Shown here piece by piece: positions 44,726 through 54,080 of a DNA stretch of 64,000 nt; the stretch's first letter is position 1, and each line of letters starts with the position of its first letter. Below the pieces are notes generated by a model. It was not told the DNA's origin. It did not search any database and saw only the letters and a list, made by a program, of their open reading frames with translations. This DNA comes from an uncultured Opitutales bacterium (GTDB lineage: Bacteria; Verrucomicrobiota; Verrucomicrobiia; Opitutales; Intestinicryptomonadaceae). The DNA lies in NCBI GenBank assembly GCA_944390805.1, contig CALXQW010000003.1:27797-91796 (forward strand). The letters run 5' to 3'. The translations under genes and the position numbers were made by a program.

Positions 44726-46258
44726 ATGCGCAGTATCTTTTTTGCTATTATATTTTTGTTAGCTTTTTGTCCGTGGAGCGCTGGGGGTGAAAATATATCT
44801 TCAGTCTTTGGCGTTAGAGCTTTTTATATAGATTGCCGAGCCCAGGTTATGACGGTATCGGCAATCAAGAAATTTGCTCTTGATCTATCCCAAAAAGGGA
44901 TAAATGCCCTTATTATTGAATACGAAGCAACGTTTCCTTTTGAAAAACACGCAACTTTATGCAATAAGTTTGTTTACAGCAGAAAAGATATAAGAGAGAT
45001 TGTAGATTATTGTGGTTCGCTGGGAATAGATGTTATCCCTCTGCAGAATTGTTTTGGGCATTGCGAATATATACTCAGACATGATAGATATATAAAACTT
45101 AGAGAGGATTGGAAGGAGGTTTCTCAGGTTTGTCCGCTGAAGATAGAGGAAGCTAAACGGATTTTTAGCGAGATATTTGGCGAGGTTGCCGCTTTGCATC
45201 CGTCAAAATATTTTCATATAGGGGCAGACGAGACATATCTGCTTGGAAGTTGTAAGGAGTGCTCAAAAAAGGATAAATCGCGTCTGTTTGTAGATTATGT
45301 AAAGGCGATGTGTGAAATTGTAGAGAAAATGGGTAAAACTCCGATTATCTGGGCTGATATAATTTTAAAATATCCAGAAGTTGCCCATGAATTGCCAAAG
45401 AATCTTATCTATGTAGATTGGAATTACGGATGGAATCCGGATAAATTTGGAAAATTGGAAAATATTTTTAAACTTGGAGCAAAAATGTGGGGAGCTACCG
45501 CTTTGCGTTCGTCTCCCGATAATATCTATCTTACAAATTGGAAGAATCATTTCGAGAACATCAAAACGTTTATTCCTTTTGCAAAAGCTAAGGGTTACAA
45601 AGGTATAATTCAGACATCTTGGTCCACCAGCGGAACTTATGGATTTTATTATGATTTGGGGTGCGAGATATTGCAGATGTATCCCATAAGACAGGTTTAT
45701 CCGATGTCGGGGTTTCAAATATTAATAGACGCATTTTGTAAGGCTATAGCAGATGATGAATCTTTAGATATAGATAAATTTATATTATCCTATGCTTTAG
45801 AACGTTATGGATTGTCCAAAGAAGATTCTGGTATCTTTTTAAAATATTTTAAACTTCCTCAAGCCAGAGTTAGAGGCGGTAGAGATACTAATGGAGTTGA
45901 GATAGTACAACTTTTAAAAGATATAGAGCTTTTAAAGAGTAATTTTGATAAGATATCTGCGCGTAGAAATGTAGATGAATTTGCGCATTACAAACTCATG
46001 CTTGATCTAAGGGTTAACTATTTAAAATATAAAGAGATAGAATTTGAATATAACTCTCAAAGATACAATGTAAAAATGGCGGAAAAACTTGCCGAACGTT
46101 TGGAAAAAGTGATGTTGCAATCGGATAAATTATCAGAAGCGTTTATAAAATTTAACAAAGGATATCTAAAATCTGGGCAGTTGGAAGATATAAACTCTTT
46201 TAGAACTATGAAGATGAAAGACTTTTACGAAAGATTAAAAAGACAAATCAATATATAA
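44726..46258 (+). CDS. Secreted GH20-family beta-N-acetylhexosaminidase-like protein
   Basis: 510 residues with a signal peptide ending near AGG|ENI. The GH20 signature FHIGADET holds Asp168 and catalytic Glu169; an upstream PLQNCFGHCEYIL segment and IIWADIILKYPE complete the barrel. Trp and Tyr residues in VDWNYGWNP and TSWSTSGTYGF line the pocket. These enzymes release terminal GlcNAc/GalNAc with help from the substrate acetamido group. The C-terminal 130 residues are helical and Lys/Glu-rich, and the DNA there is clearly more AT-rich than the surroundings. The next gene is a PEP-CTERM protein. Confidence 0.88.
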   Translation: MRSIFFAIIFLLAFCPWSAGGENISSVFGVRAFYIDCRAQVMTVSAIKKFALDLSQKGINALIIEYEATFPFEKHATLCNKFVYSRKDIREIVDYCGSLGIDVIPLQNCFGHCEYILRHDRYIKLREDWKEVSQVCPLKIEEAKRIFSEIFGEVAALHPSKYFHIGADETYLLGSCKECSKKDKSRLFVDYVKAMCEIVEKMGKTPIIWADIILKYPEVAHELPKNLIYVDWNYGWNPDKFGKLENIFKLGAKMWGATALRSSPDNIYLTNWKNHFENIKTFIPFAKAKGYKGIIQTSWSTSGTYGFYYDLGCEILQMYPIRQVYPMSGFQILIDAFCKAIADDESLDIDKFILSYALERYGLSKEDSGIFLKYFKLPQARVRGGRDTNGVEIVQLLKDIELLKSNFDKISARRNVDEFAHYKLMLDLRVNYLKYKEIEFEYNSQRYNVKMAEKLAERLEKVMLQSDKLSEAFIKFNKGYLKSGQLEDINSFRTMKMKDFYERLKRQINI

Positions 46259-46318
46259 AGAAATATATATTTCTGAAAAAGTTTGACTTAGCATTTATGT
46301 TTTATATAACATACATTT

Positions 46319-49018
46319 ATGAAAATCTCAAGCTTCAATGCATTTTCTATCATAACGGTGTTATTTGCATCAATATCCACCGTATCTGCCCAGACATATT
46401 ATTGGGCTAATGGATCTTTTAACCAATCTGTTTTTTATCCTAATGTCGATGCTACAGGCGAGGCTGTAATTCCAAATTGGACAGATGGAACTACTATAAT
46501 AGATAAAGCGGCAATAGCTACCGGAGCAAGCCAGTATGCATTTTATGTTCAGAATATAAATATAGCAGAATGGAATGATACAACGGCAAATTCTGCTCAA
46601 TGGCACATGTATTTTTCATCGTCGAATGGATCTTTGACCATGAAAAGTATGACAAAGACTTCCGATGGAATCTTGAAAATACGCACAAGTACTGGATCTT
46701 CGGGAGCCGTTTTAAACGTTAATGATTCCATGGACTTATCTGCCGGATCTTTGCGTATTGGAACAGATTCCGAATTTGGTATTTCTGATGGTTGGGCGTT
46801 TAATACCGTCAATATAAATACTCTAAATATGTCTGGTACGGCAACTGCCACTTTTTCAGTTTCCAACTCAATGAAAGTTGATACTGTAAATATGAACGGC
46901 GGCAAATGGTGGGTTGGTGCTGGATCTGAAACTACAGGAGGGGTAGCTTCTCTTATTCTTGAGATAGGTACCTTAAATGTAGGAACCCGTACAGAAGACG
47001 CTACTTTGAATGATCTAAGTATAAGTTCAACTTCTGCAAAGATCTCCAATTTAAATATCACAGGTACTTCAGAAGGGCGTATTAATAACTATGTGCAGGT
47101 TTCCAACGACGGTGTGCTTCGCATTGAGAATATGCACGTTGATGAAGGTTTTCTCTCCGGAGGAAAATTCGGTCTTTTAAATGGAACACTACAACATACG
47201 ATAAACGTTGCATCTTTTACTTCTAATACAGGAGTTGCTGCAGGTGGAAATATAGCACTTGCGGGAAATGTAACTTTTGAGAAATCTGTTCATACTGGAT
47301 CCGGAAGTTTATTGGGAAATTATGTCTATGACTTGATATTTACCGGCGGAGGTACTGCCATACTTAATGATATCACTGTGGAAAAATATGCCCAAATCGG
47401 CTATGGTAAGTTTGATGCAAATAATGCATCCCAACAGGCTACTATGATTGGAGGGGTTTCTCTCGGAAAGGTAAATGTAAATAGTGGTGGATATCTGTGG
47501 ATAGTCTCAGACAATATCCAATTCGATAGGGAAGATTCTATAACGGTTTCTGGTCAGGATTCCAAGATGGTAATAATGAATGGATCCAACGGAAGTTCCG
47601 CTTCTTTATTAGGAAATATATCTGTTTTAGATGGTGGAAGCTTTATTGTCAGACGCAGGTCTGGTGAACCGGCATTTACCCTTGGTAATATAAGTATAAC
47701 TTCAACTTCTGCGGATAGGAATGCTACTGTATTTCAGGTGTCTTCCGATTCTACATATACAGTAGGGTCTGCTACAATAGAATCTATAACTTTCAATCCT
47801 AATGCGGATGGAGTTACTGGTAAAGAGTCGTATGCAAATCTCTATTCTGTAAAACAAGATGTTGGATCTGAATCAATGTATGTTGGAAGCGTTGTTCTTA
47901 ACGAGTATGCATCTGGAGTTATATCTGTTGCTCAAAATACAAAAATTGGATCTATTACGTCGGCTGCAAATTCAGTGATGGATTTTACTTCATCTGGAGG
48001 TTCGGCTTATACAATAACTGTAGATGGAGATTATACAAATGCCGGACAGTATATAATTCTTCGGCCAAATATGACTCTGAATGTTAAGGGTGATTTTATA
48101 AATAATTCTTTTAGAACAAATCTCTATGGAGTAGATATAAACCTTGCAAATTCCGGAACCCTTTTAGATATAGACGGAGCTTTTGTAAACAATGGCATAG
48201 CTAATCTTGGTACAAGTATATCTGCCGGGAAAACTGCAAATTATTGTTTTGGTGGTATAAGTAGCAATTATATATCAGGCAAGCAGGAAACCCATAGAAT
48301 ACATAACACAAACGGAGGGGTTGTAAATATAACTCTCGATGGAGACGGTACATACATATATGGCAACCGCATACATACCTTTGGAAGTGCTTCTGATGAT
48401 ATGGGTACCTCTGTAATAAACTTCAATAAGACGGGTTCCGGAACGCAGTATTTTGCCAGCAAGTATATATATTTTAAGGGGACAACCACAATATCAGCCG
48501 GAGAGATGTATATGTATGCAGCCGGCACAAATAACACTTTGGGATACGGAGTTGAGAACATAGTGTTGTCCGGCGGAAAATTTGGAGCATGCGGCGTAAT
48601 GGGAGAGACCGGAAGTGTAGGTTCTATAGGCACAGTAAAGGCAGAGAACTTCACTTGGTCTTCAGGAGCAGAGGTTGCTGTAGACTTTGACGCGGAAGGC
48701 AATTGCGACCTAATTTTGATAAGTGGAAGCTTTGTGAAGGACAGTTCCGATGCTGTTGATGCCAAGTACAATTTTGTATTTTCAGGCAATGTAGTTGCAG
48801 ATACCGAGTACAAAATATTTAGCTGGGAAGATGGAGCAACAGTGGACTTTAGTGAAGAAGACTTCACATATACATCAGATGACGGCATAGAGGGGACATT
48901 TGCGATAAAAGACAATTCTTTGTATTTTACGGCGACAGTGCCGGAGCCATCAACCTATGCAGCAATATTTGGTTTTGTTGCACTATATTTTGCGGCATTA
49001 AAGAGGCGCAGGAAGTAG
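46319..49018 (+). CDS. Large PEP-CTERM surface protein, autotransporter-like beta-helix
   Basis: 899 residues. Signal peptide (SIITVLFASISTVSA before QTY). The body is long, low in Cys, rich in Ser/Thr/Gly/Asn, with repeated short strands (LNMSGTA, VNMNGGKWW, LVLSGGKFG) typical of passenger beta-solenoids of adhesins. The C-terminus is a full PEP-CTERM tag: VPEPSTYAA, a hydrophobic helix, then KRRRK. Such tags are cleaved by exosortase, linking the protein to the cell envelope or an exopolysaccharide. No exosortase is in the window. It could be a matrix or adhesion protein. Confidence 0.88.
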   Translation: MKISSFNAFSIITVLFASISTVSAQTYYWANGSFNQSVFYPNVDATGEAVIPNWTDGTTIIDKAAIATGASQYAFYVQNINIAEWNDTTANSAQWHMYFSSSNGSLTMKSMTKTSDGILKIRTSTGSSGAVLNVNDSMDLSAGSLRIGTDSEFGISDGWAFNTVNINTLNMSGTATATFSVSNSMKVDTVNMNGGKWWVGAGSETTGGVASLILEIGTLNVGTRTEDATLNDLSISSTSAKISNLNITGTSEGRINNYVQVSNDGVLRIENMHVDEGFLSGGKFGLLNGTLQHTINVASFTSNTGVAAGGNIALAGNVTFEKSVHTGSGSLLGNYVYDLIFTGGGTAILNDITVEKYAQIGYGKFDANNASQQATMIGGVSLGKVNVNSGGYLWIVSDNIQFDREDSITVSGQDSKMVIMNGSNGSSASLLGNISVLDGGSFIVRRRSGEPAFTLGNISITSTSADRNATVFQVSSDSTYTVGSATIESITFNPNADGVTGKESYANLYSVKQDVGSESMYVGSVVLNEYASGVISVAQNTKIGSITSAANSVMDFTSSGGSAYTITVDGDYTNAGQYIILRPNMTLNVKGDFINNSFRTNLYGVDINLANSGTLLDIDGAFVNNGIANLGTSISAGKTANYCFGGISSNYISGKQETHRIHNTNGGVVNITLDGDGTYIYGNRIHTFGSASDDMGTSVINFNKTGSGTQYFASKYIYFKGTTTISAGEMYMYAAGTNNTLGYGVENIVLSGGKFGACGVMGETGSVGSIGTVKAENFTWSSGAEVAVDFDAEGNCDLILISGSFVKDSSDAVDAKYNFVFSGNVVADTEYKIFSWEDGATVDFSEEDFTYTSDDGIEGTFAIKDNSLYFTATVPEPSTYAAIFGFVALYFAALKRRRK

Positions 49019-49047
49019 CAGTAAGGAAAAGTTATACAAAGAGGTTT

Positions 49048-49080
49048 TAGGCTTGGGATATTTCTCCCAAGCCTATTTTT
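49048..49080. terminator. Terminator between PEP-CTERM gene and LysR gene
   Basis: TAGGCTTGGGA (49048-49058) pairs with TCCCAAGCCTA (49065-49075), with T after it on the plus strand and T-rich on the other side, so it may serve both converging genes. Confidence 0.85.
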
Positions 49081-49086
49081 ATTTAT

Positions 49087-49989
49087 CTAGACTCTTTTAG
49101 GAGCTTTCTTGAACTTTTCATTTAATAGGTTGAGAAAACGTTTTGCAGCCGCTGAAAAATATCTTTCTTTTTTCCACACCACGCTTATTTCAGATTCAAC
49201 TTTTGGATATAGAGGTTTAAAGCATAGATTGCTTGAGCTTCCGGTATCGGCTAGTCCATCTAAAACTACGGCATATCCAAGCCCTTCTGAAACCATAACA
49301 GAAGCGTTATATATAAGGTTATAGGTTGCTGATATATTTATAGGTTCGTTGTCGAACCAGTCGGCAAGGTGATTTTTTGCATTTACTTTTGATGAGAGTT
49401 GCCTGGATACTATCAGCGGAAGTGTTCGTAAGTCTGATGGGCGTATGTGTTTATACTTTGCAAGGGGGCTGTCTTTGCGCATTAATACTCCCCATGTATC
49501 TTTTTCGGGAAGGTTTATCCATTCGTATTTTGATAGATCCACGGGCTGAATCAATAAGCCGAAATCCAATAAACCCCTATCGAGCTTTTCGGTTACATCG
49601 TCTGCATTGCCGCTGAAAAAGTGGTATTTTATCTTTGGGTACTTTTCGTTTAAAATATGTATTGTCTGTGCTATGTGCCTCATGGCGCGGGTTTCGCCGC
49701 AACCTATATAGACATTGCCGTATTCATCTTCTTCAGATTCTGATATCTCGGCGCGGGTTCTTTCGGCAAGGTCGAGAATTTCTTCGGCACGTTTCTTTAG
49801 AATCATTCCCTCTGTTGTAAGTTTTACGGAATGGCTTGACCTTAAGAATAGCTTGCATCCAAGCCTTTCTTCCAGCTCGGCAAGCTGGCGGGATAGTGTT
49901 GGCTGGGTTAGATGCAGCAGATTTGCGGCTCCGGTTATGCTGCCGCTTCTGGCCACGGCAAGAAAGTACCTCAATACTCTAAGTTCCAT
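49087..49989 (-). CDS. LysR-family transcriptional regulator
   Basis: 300 residues. N-terminal winged helix: MELRVLRYFLAVARSGSITGAANLLHLTQPTLSRQL is the classic LysR HTH opening. Residues about 90-295 form the effector-binding domain, two periplasmic-binding-like lobes. It faces the flavodoxin-fold gene with 141 bases between, which contain a LysR-type box, so it likely controls that gene and itself. Effector unknown. Confidence 0.95.
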   Translation of the reverse strand: MELRVLRYFLAVARSGSITGAANLLHLTQPTLSRQLAELEERLGCKLFLRSSHSVKLTTEGMILKKRAEEILDLAERTRAEISESEEDEYGNVYIGCGETRAMRHIAQTIHILNEKYPKIKYHFFSGNADDVTEKLDRGLLDFGLLIQPVDLSKYEWINLPEKDTWGVLMRKDSPLAKYKHIRPSDLRTLPLIVSRQLSSKVNAKNHLADWFDNEPINISATYNLIYNASVMVSEGLGYAVVLDGLADTGSSSNLCFKPLYPKVESEISVVWKKERYFSAAAKRFLNLLNEKFKKAPKRV

Positions 49990-50041
49990 ATCTTTCTTCT
50001 TTGTCTTTGTTGCTTCTTTTTATTCTCTATAGTAAACAGAA

Positions 50042-50056
50042 ATGCTTTTCAAGCAT
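50042..50056. promoter_or_regulatory. LysR-type T-N11-A operator
   Basis: ATGCTT-TTC-AAGCAT is a perfect palindrome containing T-N11-A, the family consensus. It lies between the divergent LysR and flavodoxin-fold genes. Confidence 0.6.
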
Positions 50057-50130
50057 ATCTAACTATAAAATATAAGTATTTGCTATTTTTGTGCGAATGT
50101 GGGATAATAGGGAAAAAAGAGATTAAAATT

Positions 50131-50667
50131 ATGCGCAAGAAAGTTGTTGTAATATCCACTTCGCCCCGCGCGGGCGGAAATTCCGAACTCTTGGCAGACG
50201 CCTTCTTAAGCGGAGCAAGAGCCGCAGGCAATGACGCAGAGAAGATCTCCCTAAAGGGGAAACATCTTGAATTCTGCCGCGGTTGTTTGGCATGCCAGCG
50301 CACGGGCAAGTGCGTAATATCCGACGATGCCGCCATGATAATAAGCAAGATTGCCTCTTGCGATGTTGTTGCTTTTGCCACACCTATATATTTCTACGAG
50401 ATGAGCGGACAGATGAAGACTCTCATAGATAGAACCAATCCTATATTTGGGTCGGACTATAAGTTTAGGGACGTATATCTGCTTGCTACATCTGCCGACG
50501 GAGACGAATCCGCAATGGATGGCGCCGTATCCGGGCTTAACGGTTGGATTGCCTGCTTTGATAAAAGCTCTCTTAAGGGAGTAGTGCGCGGCACAGGCGC
50601 TACTGATGCCGGAGAAATATCAAAGAAGCATATAGAAGAGGCTTTTGAAATGGGGAAGAACATTTAA
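50131..50667 (+). CDS. NADPH-dependent FMN reductase / flavodoxin-fold protein
   Basis: 178 residues from the ATG of MRKKVVVISTSPRAGGNSELL; an upstream in-frame start would add 73 implausible residues read from the LysR gene region. SxSPRxxGNSE is the FMN phosphate loop of the NAD(P)H-dependent oxidoreductase (flavodoxin-like) family. A CRGCLACQRTGKC segment (Cys50, Cys53, Cys60) resembles the Cys-rich insert of iron-sulfur flavoproteins, so a cluster is possible. FATPIYFYEMSGQMKTLIDR is the second conserved block. Likely reduces quinones or an unknown acceptor; probably controlled by the divergent LysR. Confidence 0.9.
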   Translation: MRKKVVVISTSPRAGGNSELLADAFLSGARAAGNDAEKISLKGKHLEFCRGCLACQRTGKCVISDDAAMIISKIASCDVVAFATPIYFYEMSGQMKTLIDRTNPIFGSDYKFRDVYLLATSADGDESAMDGAVSGLNGWIACFDKSSLKGVVRGTGATDAGEISKKHIEEAFEMGKNI

Positions 50668-50681
50668 TTTATAGATATAAA

Positions 50682-51746
50682 ATGAATGCGATAAAGAACC
50701 TAATATGTTCTTATCTTGTGTGCCTGTTGGCAATAGCGGCCGCACAAGGAAAAAGCGAGAAAGGAAGTAATGGTATGGAAGAATTGAAACTCACATCAAA
50801 TTGGGATAAGGTATTTCCTAAGAGCTCCAAAGTGGAACATCGTAAGGCAACATTTACAAACCGCTACGGTATAACACTTGCAGCAGATATTTACACCCCG
50901 AAGGAGACTTCTGGAAAGTTGCCAGCTATAGCTGTATGCGGACCTTTTGGGGCCGTTAAGGAACAGGTCTCTGGACTATATGCGCAGCATATGGCTGAAA
51001 GGGGATTCCTCGCCATTGCGTTTGATCCGTCTTACACTGGCGAGAGCGGCGGATTTCCACGTTATGTGGCTTCTCCGGATATAAATACTGAAGATTTCTG
51101 CGCCGCAGTAGATTTCCTTACTACTCTTGAGAATGTCGATGAAAACCGCATCGGAATAATAGGTATATGCGGCTGGGGCGGCATGGCTGTAAATGCGGCG
51201 GCAATAGATACCAGGATAAAGGCAACTGTTGCATCGACTATGTACGATATGAGCCGCGTTACGGCAAGGGGATATTTCGATTCTCTCGATGCTTCCGGAC
51301 GGGCTAAGCTTAGACGAGAACTTAACGCTCAGAGAACTGTAGATGCAAAGGCAGGTTTCCCTGCTCTCGGCGGAGGGCTACCCGATGTTCTTCCTCCAGA
51401 TGCTCCACAGTTTGTGAAGGATTATTTCGATTATTATAAGACTCCGCGCGGTTATCACAAACGCAGCCTAAACTCCAATGGCGGCTGGAATAAGACTTCT
51501 GCGTTGTCGTTTCTGAACATGCCTTTGCTATCTTACGCTTCGGAAATAGAGAGCGCTGTTCTGCTAATCCACGGGGAAAAGGCTCATTCAAGATATTTTA
51601 GCGAAGATACATTTAAGATGCTTAAAGGTGAAAATAAGGAGCTAATGATAATTCCAGGGGCCGTCCATGTGGATTTGTACGACGATAAATCCGGAGTAAT
51701 TCCGTACGATAAAATTCAATTGTTCTTTGAGAAAAACCTAAAATAG
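50682..51746 (+). CDS. Secreted alpha/beta-hydrolase with Cys nucleophile elbow
   Basis: 354 residues with an N-terminal hydrophobic signal (ICSYLVCLLAIAAAQG). The fold is the X-Pro dipeptidyl-peptidase/dienelactone-hydrolase type: TFTNRYGITLAADIYTP, GPFGAVKEQ and FDPSYTGESGG. The nucleophile elbow is GICGWGG, placing Cys163 where Ser is usual, as in dienelactone hydrolases. His in PGAVHVDLYD is the likely catalytic base. It follows the flavodoxin-fold gene by 15 bases and is probably co-transcribed. Substrate unknown. Confidence 0.85.
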   Translation: MNAIKNLICSYLVCLLAIAAAQGKSEKGSNGMEELKLTSNWDKVFPKSSKVEHRKATFTNRYGITLAADIYTPKETSGKLPAIAVCGPFGAVKEQVSGLYAQHMAERGFLAIAFDPSYTGESGGFPRYVASPDINTEDFCAAVDFLTTLENVDENRIGIIGICGWGGMAVNAAAIDTRIKATVASTMYDMSRVTARGYFDSLDASGRAKLRRELNAQRTVDAKAGFPALGGGLPDVLPPDAPQFVKDYFDYYKTPRGYHKRSLNSNGGWNKTSALSFLNMPLLSYASEIESAVLLIHGEKAHSRYFSEDTFKMLKGENKELMIIPGAVHVDLYDDKSGVIPYDKIQLFFEKNLK

Positions 51747-51763
51747 ATTTTTGATATATCCAT

Positions 51764-52297
51764 ATGACAGAGTTTGAAAAGATGATAGGGCAGCTTGAGT
51801 ACGACGCTTCCGTTCCGGAATTATTCCAGATGCGCCGCAAGACACGCGAAGCCCTTGCAAAATACAATGCCAATCCTACTCCGGAAAATTTGCGGGATGT
51901 GCTCGGGTACGATGCCGACAATCTAAAGATAGTTCCGCCATTCCAGTGCGAATACGGTTTTAACCTTAAGTTTGGCAGGAATGTCTTTGTTAACTTCAAT
52001 TTTTCCGCCCTATCCGGGGCTGAAATAGAAATAGGAGACAATTGCCTTATAGGTCCAAATGTTGGCGTGTATACGGCCATGCACCCATTGGATCCGGAAA
52101 AGAGAAATAGCGGGATAAACTTTTCCCGCAGGGTGAAAATAGGTGCAAATTGCTGGATAGGAGCTGGCGTAATAATCCTTCCAGGCGTAGAGATAGGCGA
52201 GGGTTGCACGATAGGTGCTGGAAGCGTTGTTACAAAGAACATTCCGCCAAGGTGTGTTGCGGCGGGCAATCCGTGCAAGGTCTTGCGTTTCTTATGA
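51764..52297 (+). CDS. Sugar O-acetyltransferase (maltose/galactoside type)
   Basis: 177 residues, cytoplasmic. N-terminal Maa/LacA domain (EKMIGQLEYDASVPELFQMR) followed by left-handed beta-helix hexapeptide repeats. Catalytic His is in VGVYTAMHPLDPEKR, the conserved NodL/LacA/Maa block. It moves acetyl from acetyl-CoA to a sugar hydroxyl. It ends VAAGNPCKVLRFL as in the family. It lies 17 bases after the hydrolase, probably in the same operon as the flavodoxin-fold gene. Confidence 0.94.
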   Translation: MTEFEKMIGQLEYDASVPELFQMRRKTREALAKYNANPTPENLRDVLGYDADNLKIVPPFQCEYGFNLKFGRNVFVNFNFSALSGAEIEIGDNCLIGPNVGVYTAMHPLDPEKRNSGINFSRRVKIGANCWIGAGVIILPGVEIGEGCTIGAGSVVTKNIPPRCVAAGNPCKVLRFL

Positions 52298-52486
52298 CGC
52301 TTTGGCGTATGTCTTGATTGTTTTGTGGCATTCACCCCTAAACGACTATCTGAATGCCAGGGTAGGAATATAATAGAGATATGTCTATAATCGAATCTTG
52401 AAAAGACTTGGTCTCAATCGGTTTGCATCTATCGTATTTTACCAAAGTTTATATATTAGCAAATCTAAGATGTATCTTTACAAACA

Positions 52487-52525
52487 AAAAAGCTCCGAAG
52501 AAGAAAATCTCCTCCGGAGCTTTTT
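52487..52525 (-). terminator. Terminator of the thi4 gene
   Basis: AAAAAGCTCCG (52487-52497) pairs with CGGAGCTTTTT (52515-52525), giving a T run on the minus strand after thi4. Confidence 0.75.
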
Positions 52526-52541
52526 ATTGCATGGCAAAATT

Positions 52542-53324
52542 TTATTTGCCGAGTTTCTTTGCTATAAGGTTTGCAGCTTTTTTGCCCGACATCAACATTC
52601 CTCCAAATATTGGGCCCATTCTATAGCCGCCCATAATGTTGTTTGCGCTCATGCCGCATGCAAATAGCCCAGGGAAATATTCCCTTGTATTTTCAACCGT
52701 AGAGGCCTCTCCGCTATCAACCCACATAGGCTTTTCGCCAAGTATGCCTCCAGTAGGTGTATCAAGCTTGATTTGAGCCTTGTTGACCGCCATGTTTACT
52801 ATCTCACAGGGGTGTCCCGTTCCGTCGAGCACGCATTTTGAAAGTATAGTCAGCGGATCAACATGCATTCCAAGCCTTTCAACGGGTGTCCAATTTATGA
52901 CCAGGCCGCCAACCTTGTTTTCCTTAAAGACAATGTCTTCAACGCTAACTGAGTTGAAAATTTTTGCTCCAGCCTTAAGCGCTCCAAATATCAGGCCGCT
53001 TGCCATCTCGACCGAGTCTAAGCAGTGGTATCCTTTTGCGCCTTCGATAGGGCGGTGTGTTATGGAGAAATCATCGAGAATATCGAGAGCGTCGTCCTGT
53101 ACAACAACCTCGTTGAAAAGCATTCCGCCGCCCCACGTTCCTCCGCCCGGAGCAAGTTTCCTTTCGAAAATAGCCGTTTTTACGCCTTTTTCAGCAAGAT
53201 AGCGCGATGCCACAAGCGCGGATGGGCCGCCGCCTACGACAGCTACGTCTACATTTAAATTGTCCAGCAATTTGTTCCCGAAGGAACCCACTATTGCCGC
53301 CGATATTGTATTTTCTATTACCAT
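52542..53324 (-). CDS. thi4: Thi4-family thiazole synthase
   Basis: 260 residues. FAD/NAD-binding [21 protein letters not shown] (opening at about 27), then [17 protein letters not shown], and C-terminal [20 protein letters not shown], all typical of archaeal-type Thi4, which makes the thiamine thiazole from NAD, glycine and sulfur. Yeast/plant Thi4 is a suicide enzyme using an active-site Cys; here the block reads [14 protein letters not shown], and by my alignment the yeast Cys position is not Cys, so a sulfide-using catalytic form is more likely. A nearby Cys (next to TGHP) keeps this open. No TPP riboswitch was seen upstream and no other thi gene is in the window. Confidence 0.9.
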   Translation of the reverse strand: MVIENTISAAIVGSFGNKLLDNLNVDVAVVGGGPSALVASRYLAEKGVKTAIFERKLAPGGGTWGGGMLFNEVVVQDDALDILDDFSITHRPIEGAKGYHCLDSVEMASGLIFGALKAGAKIFNSVSVEDIVFKENKVGGLVINWTPVERLGMHVDPLTILSKCVLDGTGHPCEIVNMAVNKAQIKLDTPTGGILGEKPMWVDSGEASTVENTREYFPGLFACGMSANNIMGGYRMGPIFGGMLMSGKKAANLIAKKLGK

Positions 53325-53509
53325 ATTTTTTTTTGAATCGTTCTTTTAGCACAAAAGCCAATTTTGTAAAGAAGCTAATTGTATTATTACTCTATTTGCA
53401 TAGCTTGTTGGCAAAAGCAGTATTTATGTGAGAAATTGCATTTTATCGAATGTGTTAGCCGCTTTGCATAATATAAGTCCAGTATGACCGTATAGTTTAA
53501 AATGCACTG

Positions 53510-53531
53510 AAAGTTAACTTACATTAACTTT
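53510..53531. promoter_or_regulatory. DtxR/MntR-type operator, site 1
   Basis: AAAGTTAA-CTTACA-TTAACTTT: perfect 8-base arms, 6-base spacer. Same half-site (AAGTTA) and spacing as sites 2 and 3. It lies upstream of the promoter of the DtxR-family gene. Confidence 0.7.
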
Positions 53532-53535
53532 TTTG

Positions 53536-53564
53536 TTGACAAGTTTGTTAAAGCTAACTTGTAT
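53536..53564 (+). promoter_or_regulatory. Promoter of the DtxR-family gene with operator site 2
   Basis: TTGACA (53536-53541) is a perfect -35; 17 bases later TTGTAT is a weak -10. Between them lies ACAAGTTTG-TTAAAG-CTAACTTGT (53539-53562), 9-base arms with one mismatch and the shared 6-base spacer. Bound repressor would cover the promoter, so autorepression is likely. Confidence 0.6.
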
Positions 53565-53576
53565 TTCCCGCCGAAA

Positions 53577-54044
53577 ATGAAAAAGGGCGAAGATTTTCTA
53601 AGTGAAGCCAAAGAAGACTATCTGGAAACAATACTAATGCTTTCCAAAGACGGTAGCCCGGTGCGCCTTGTCGATATTGCAAAAGCCCATGGGGTGTCGA
53701 AGGCCACAGTTTCAAATGCGCTTGCGGAGCTTGGGAAAAATGGTTACATAGCGTACGAGAAGTACCGTCCGGTATATCTTACAAAGAAGGGCGCGGAGAT
53801 TGCGCGTCGCACGCTTGGCAAGCATGAGCTTTTGATAAAGTTTTTAACGGTAAATTTAGGGGTGTCGGCGGGCGAAGCTGCGGAGGCTGCGTGTAAAATG
53901 GAGCATGCCATTGGGGCAAATATTGCATTCAAGCTCGCAAAATTTATGGAGTCTCTCGCGCGCGGTATGAGAGCCGGAGAGAAAAACAAAACTGCTTTTG
54001 CAACTTTAAAATCTGAGGATAAGAAATCCGCAAGAAAGAAATGA
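53577..54044 (+). CDS. DtxR/MntR-family metal-dependent regulator
   Basis: About 155 residues from ATG; an in-frame TTG six codons earlier is less likely. Residues 8-70 are the winged helix (SEAKEDYLETILMLSKDG, then VRLVDIAKAHGVSKATVSNALAEL). The dimer/metal domain holds candidate ligands His89-Glu90 in TLGKHELL (position approximate), Glu, Cys in ACKMEHAIG and the following Glu-His pair, the set used by MntR/IdeR proteins. There is no SH3 C-terminal domain, which is more like MntR. Adjacent feoAB points to iron; a manganese role cannot be excluded. Three matching palindromes lie around it. Confidence 0.92.
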   Translation: MKKGEDFLSEAKEDYLETILMLSKDGSPVRLVDIAKAHGVSKATVSNALAELGKNGYIAYEKYRPVYLTKKGAEIARRTLGKHELLIKFLTVNLGVSAGEAAEAACKMEHAIGANIAFKLAKFMESLARGMRAGEKNKTAFATLKSEDKKSARKK

Positions 54045-54080
54045 AATATATGAATGTTGCAGGGAAATTTTTTTGTGGGG

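Noticed and set aside
53325..53509. TPP riboswitch upstream of thi4
   Set aside because: No CUGAGA or ACCUGA-type core was found on the minus strand; only an AT-rich leader is present.
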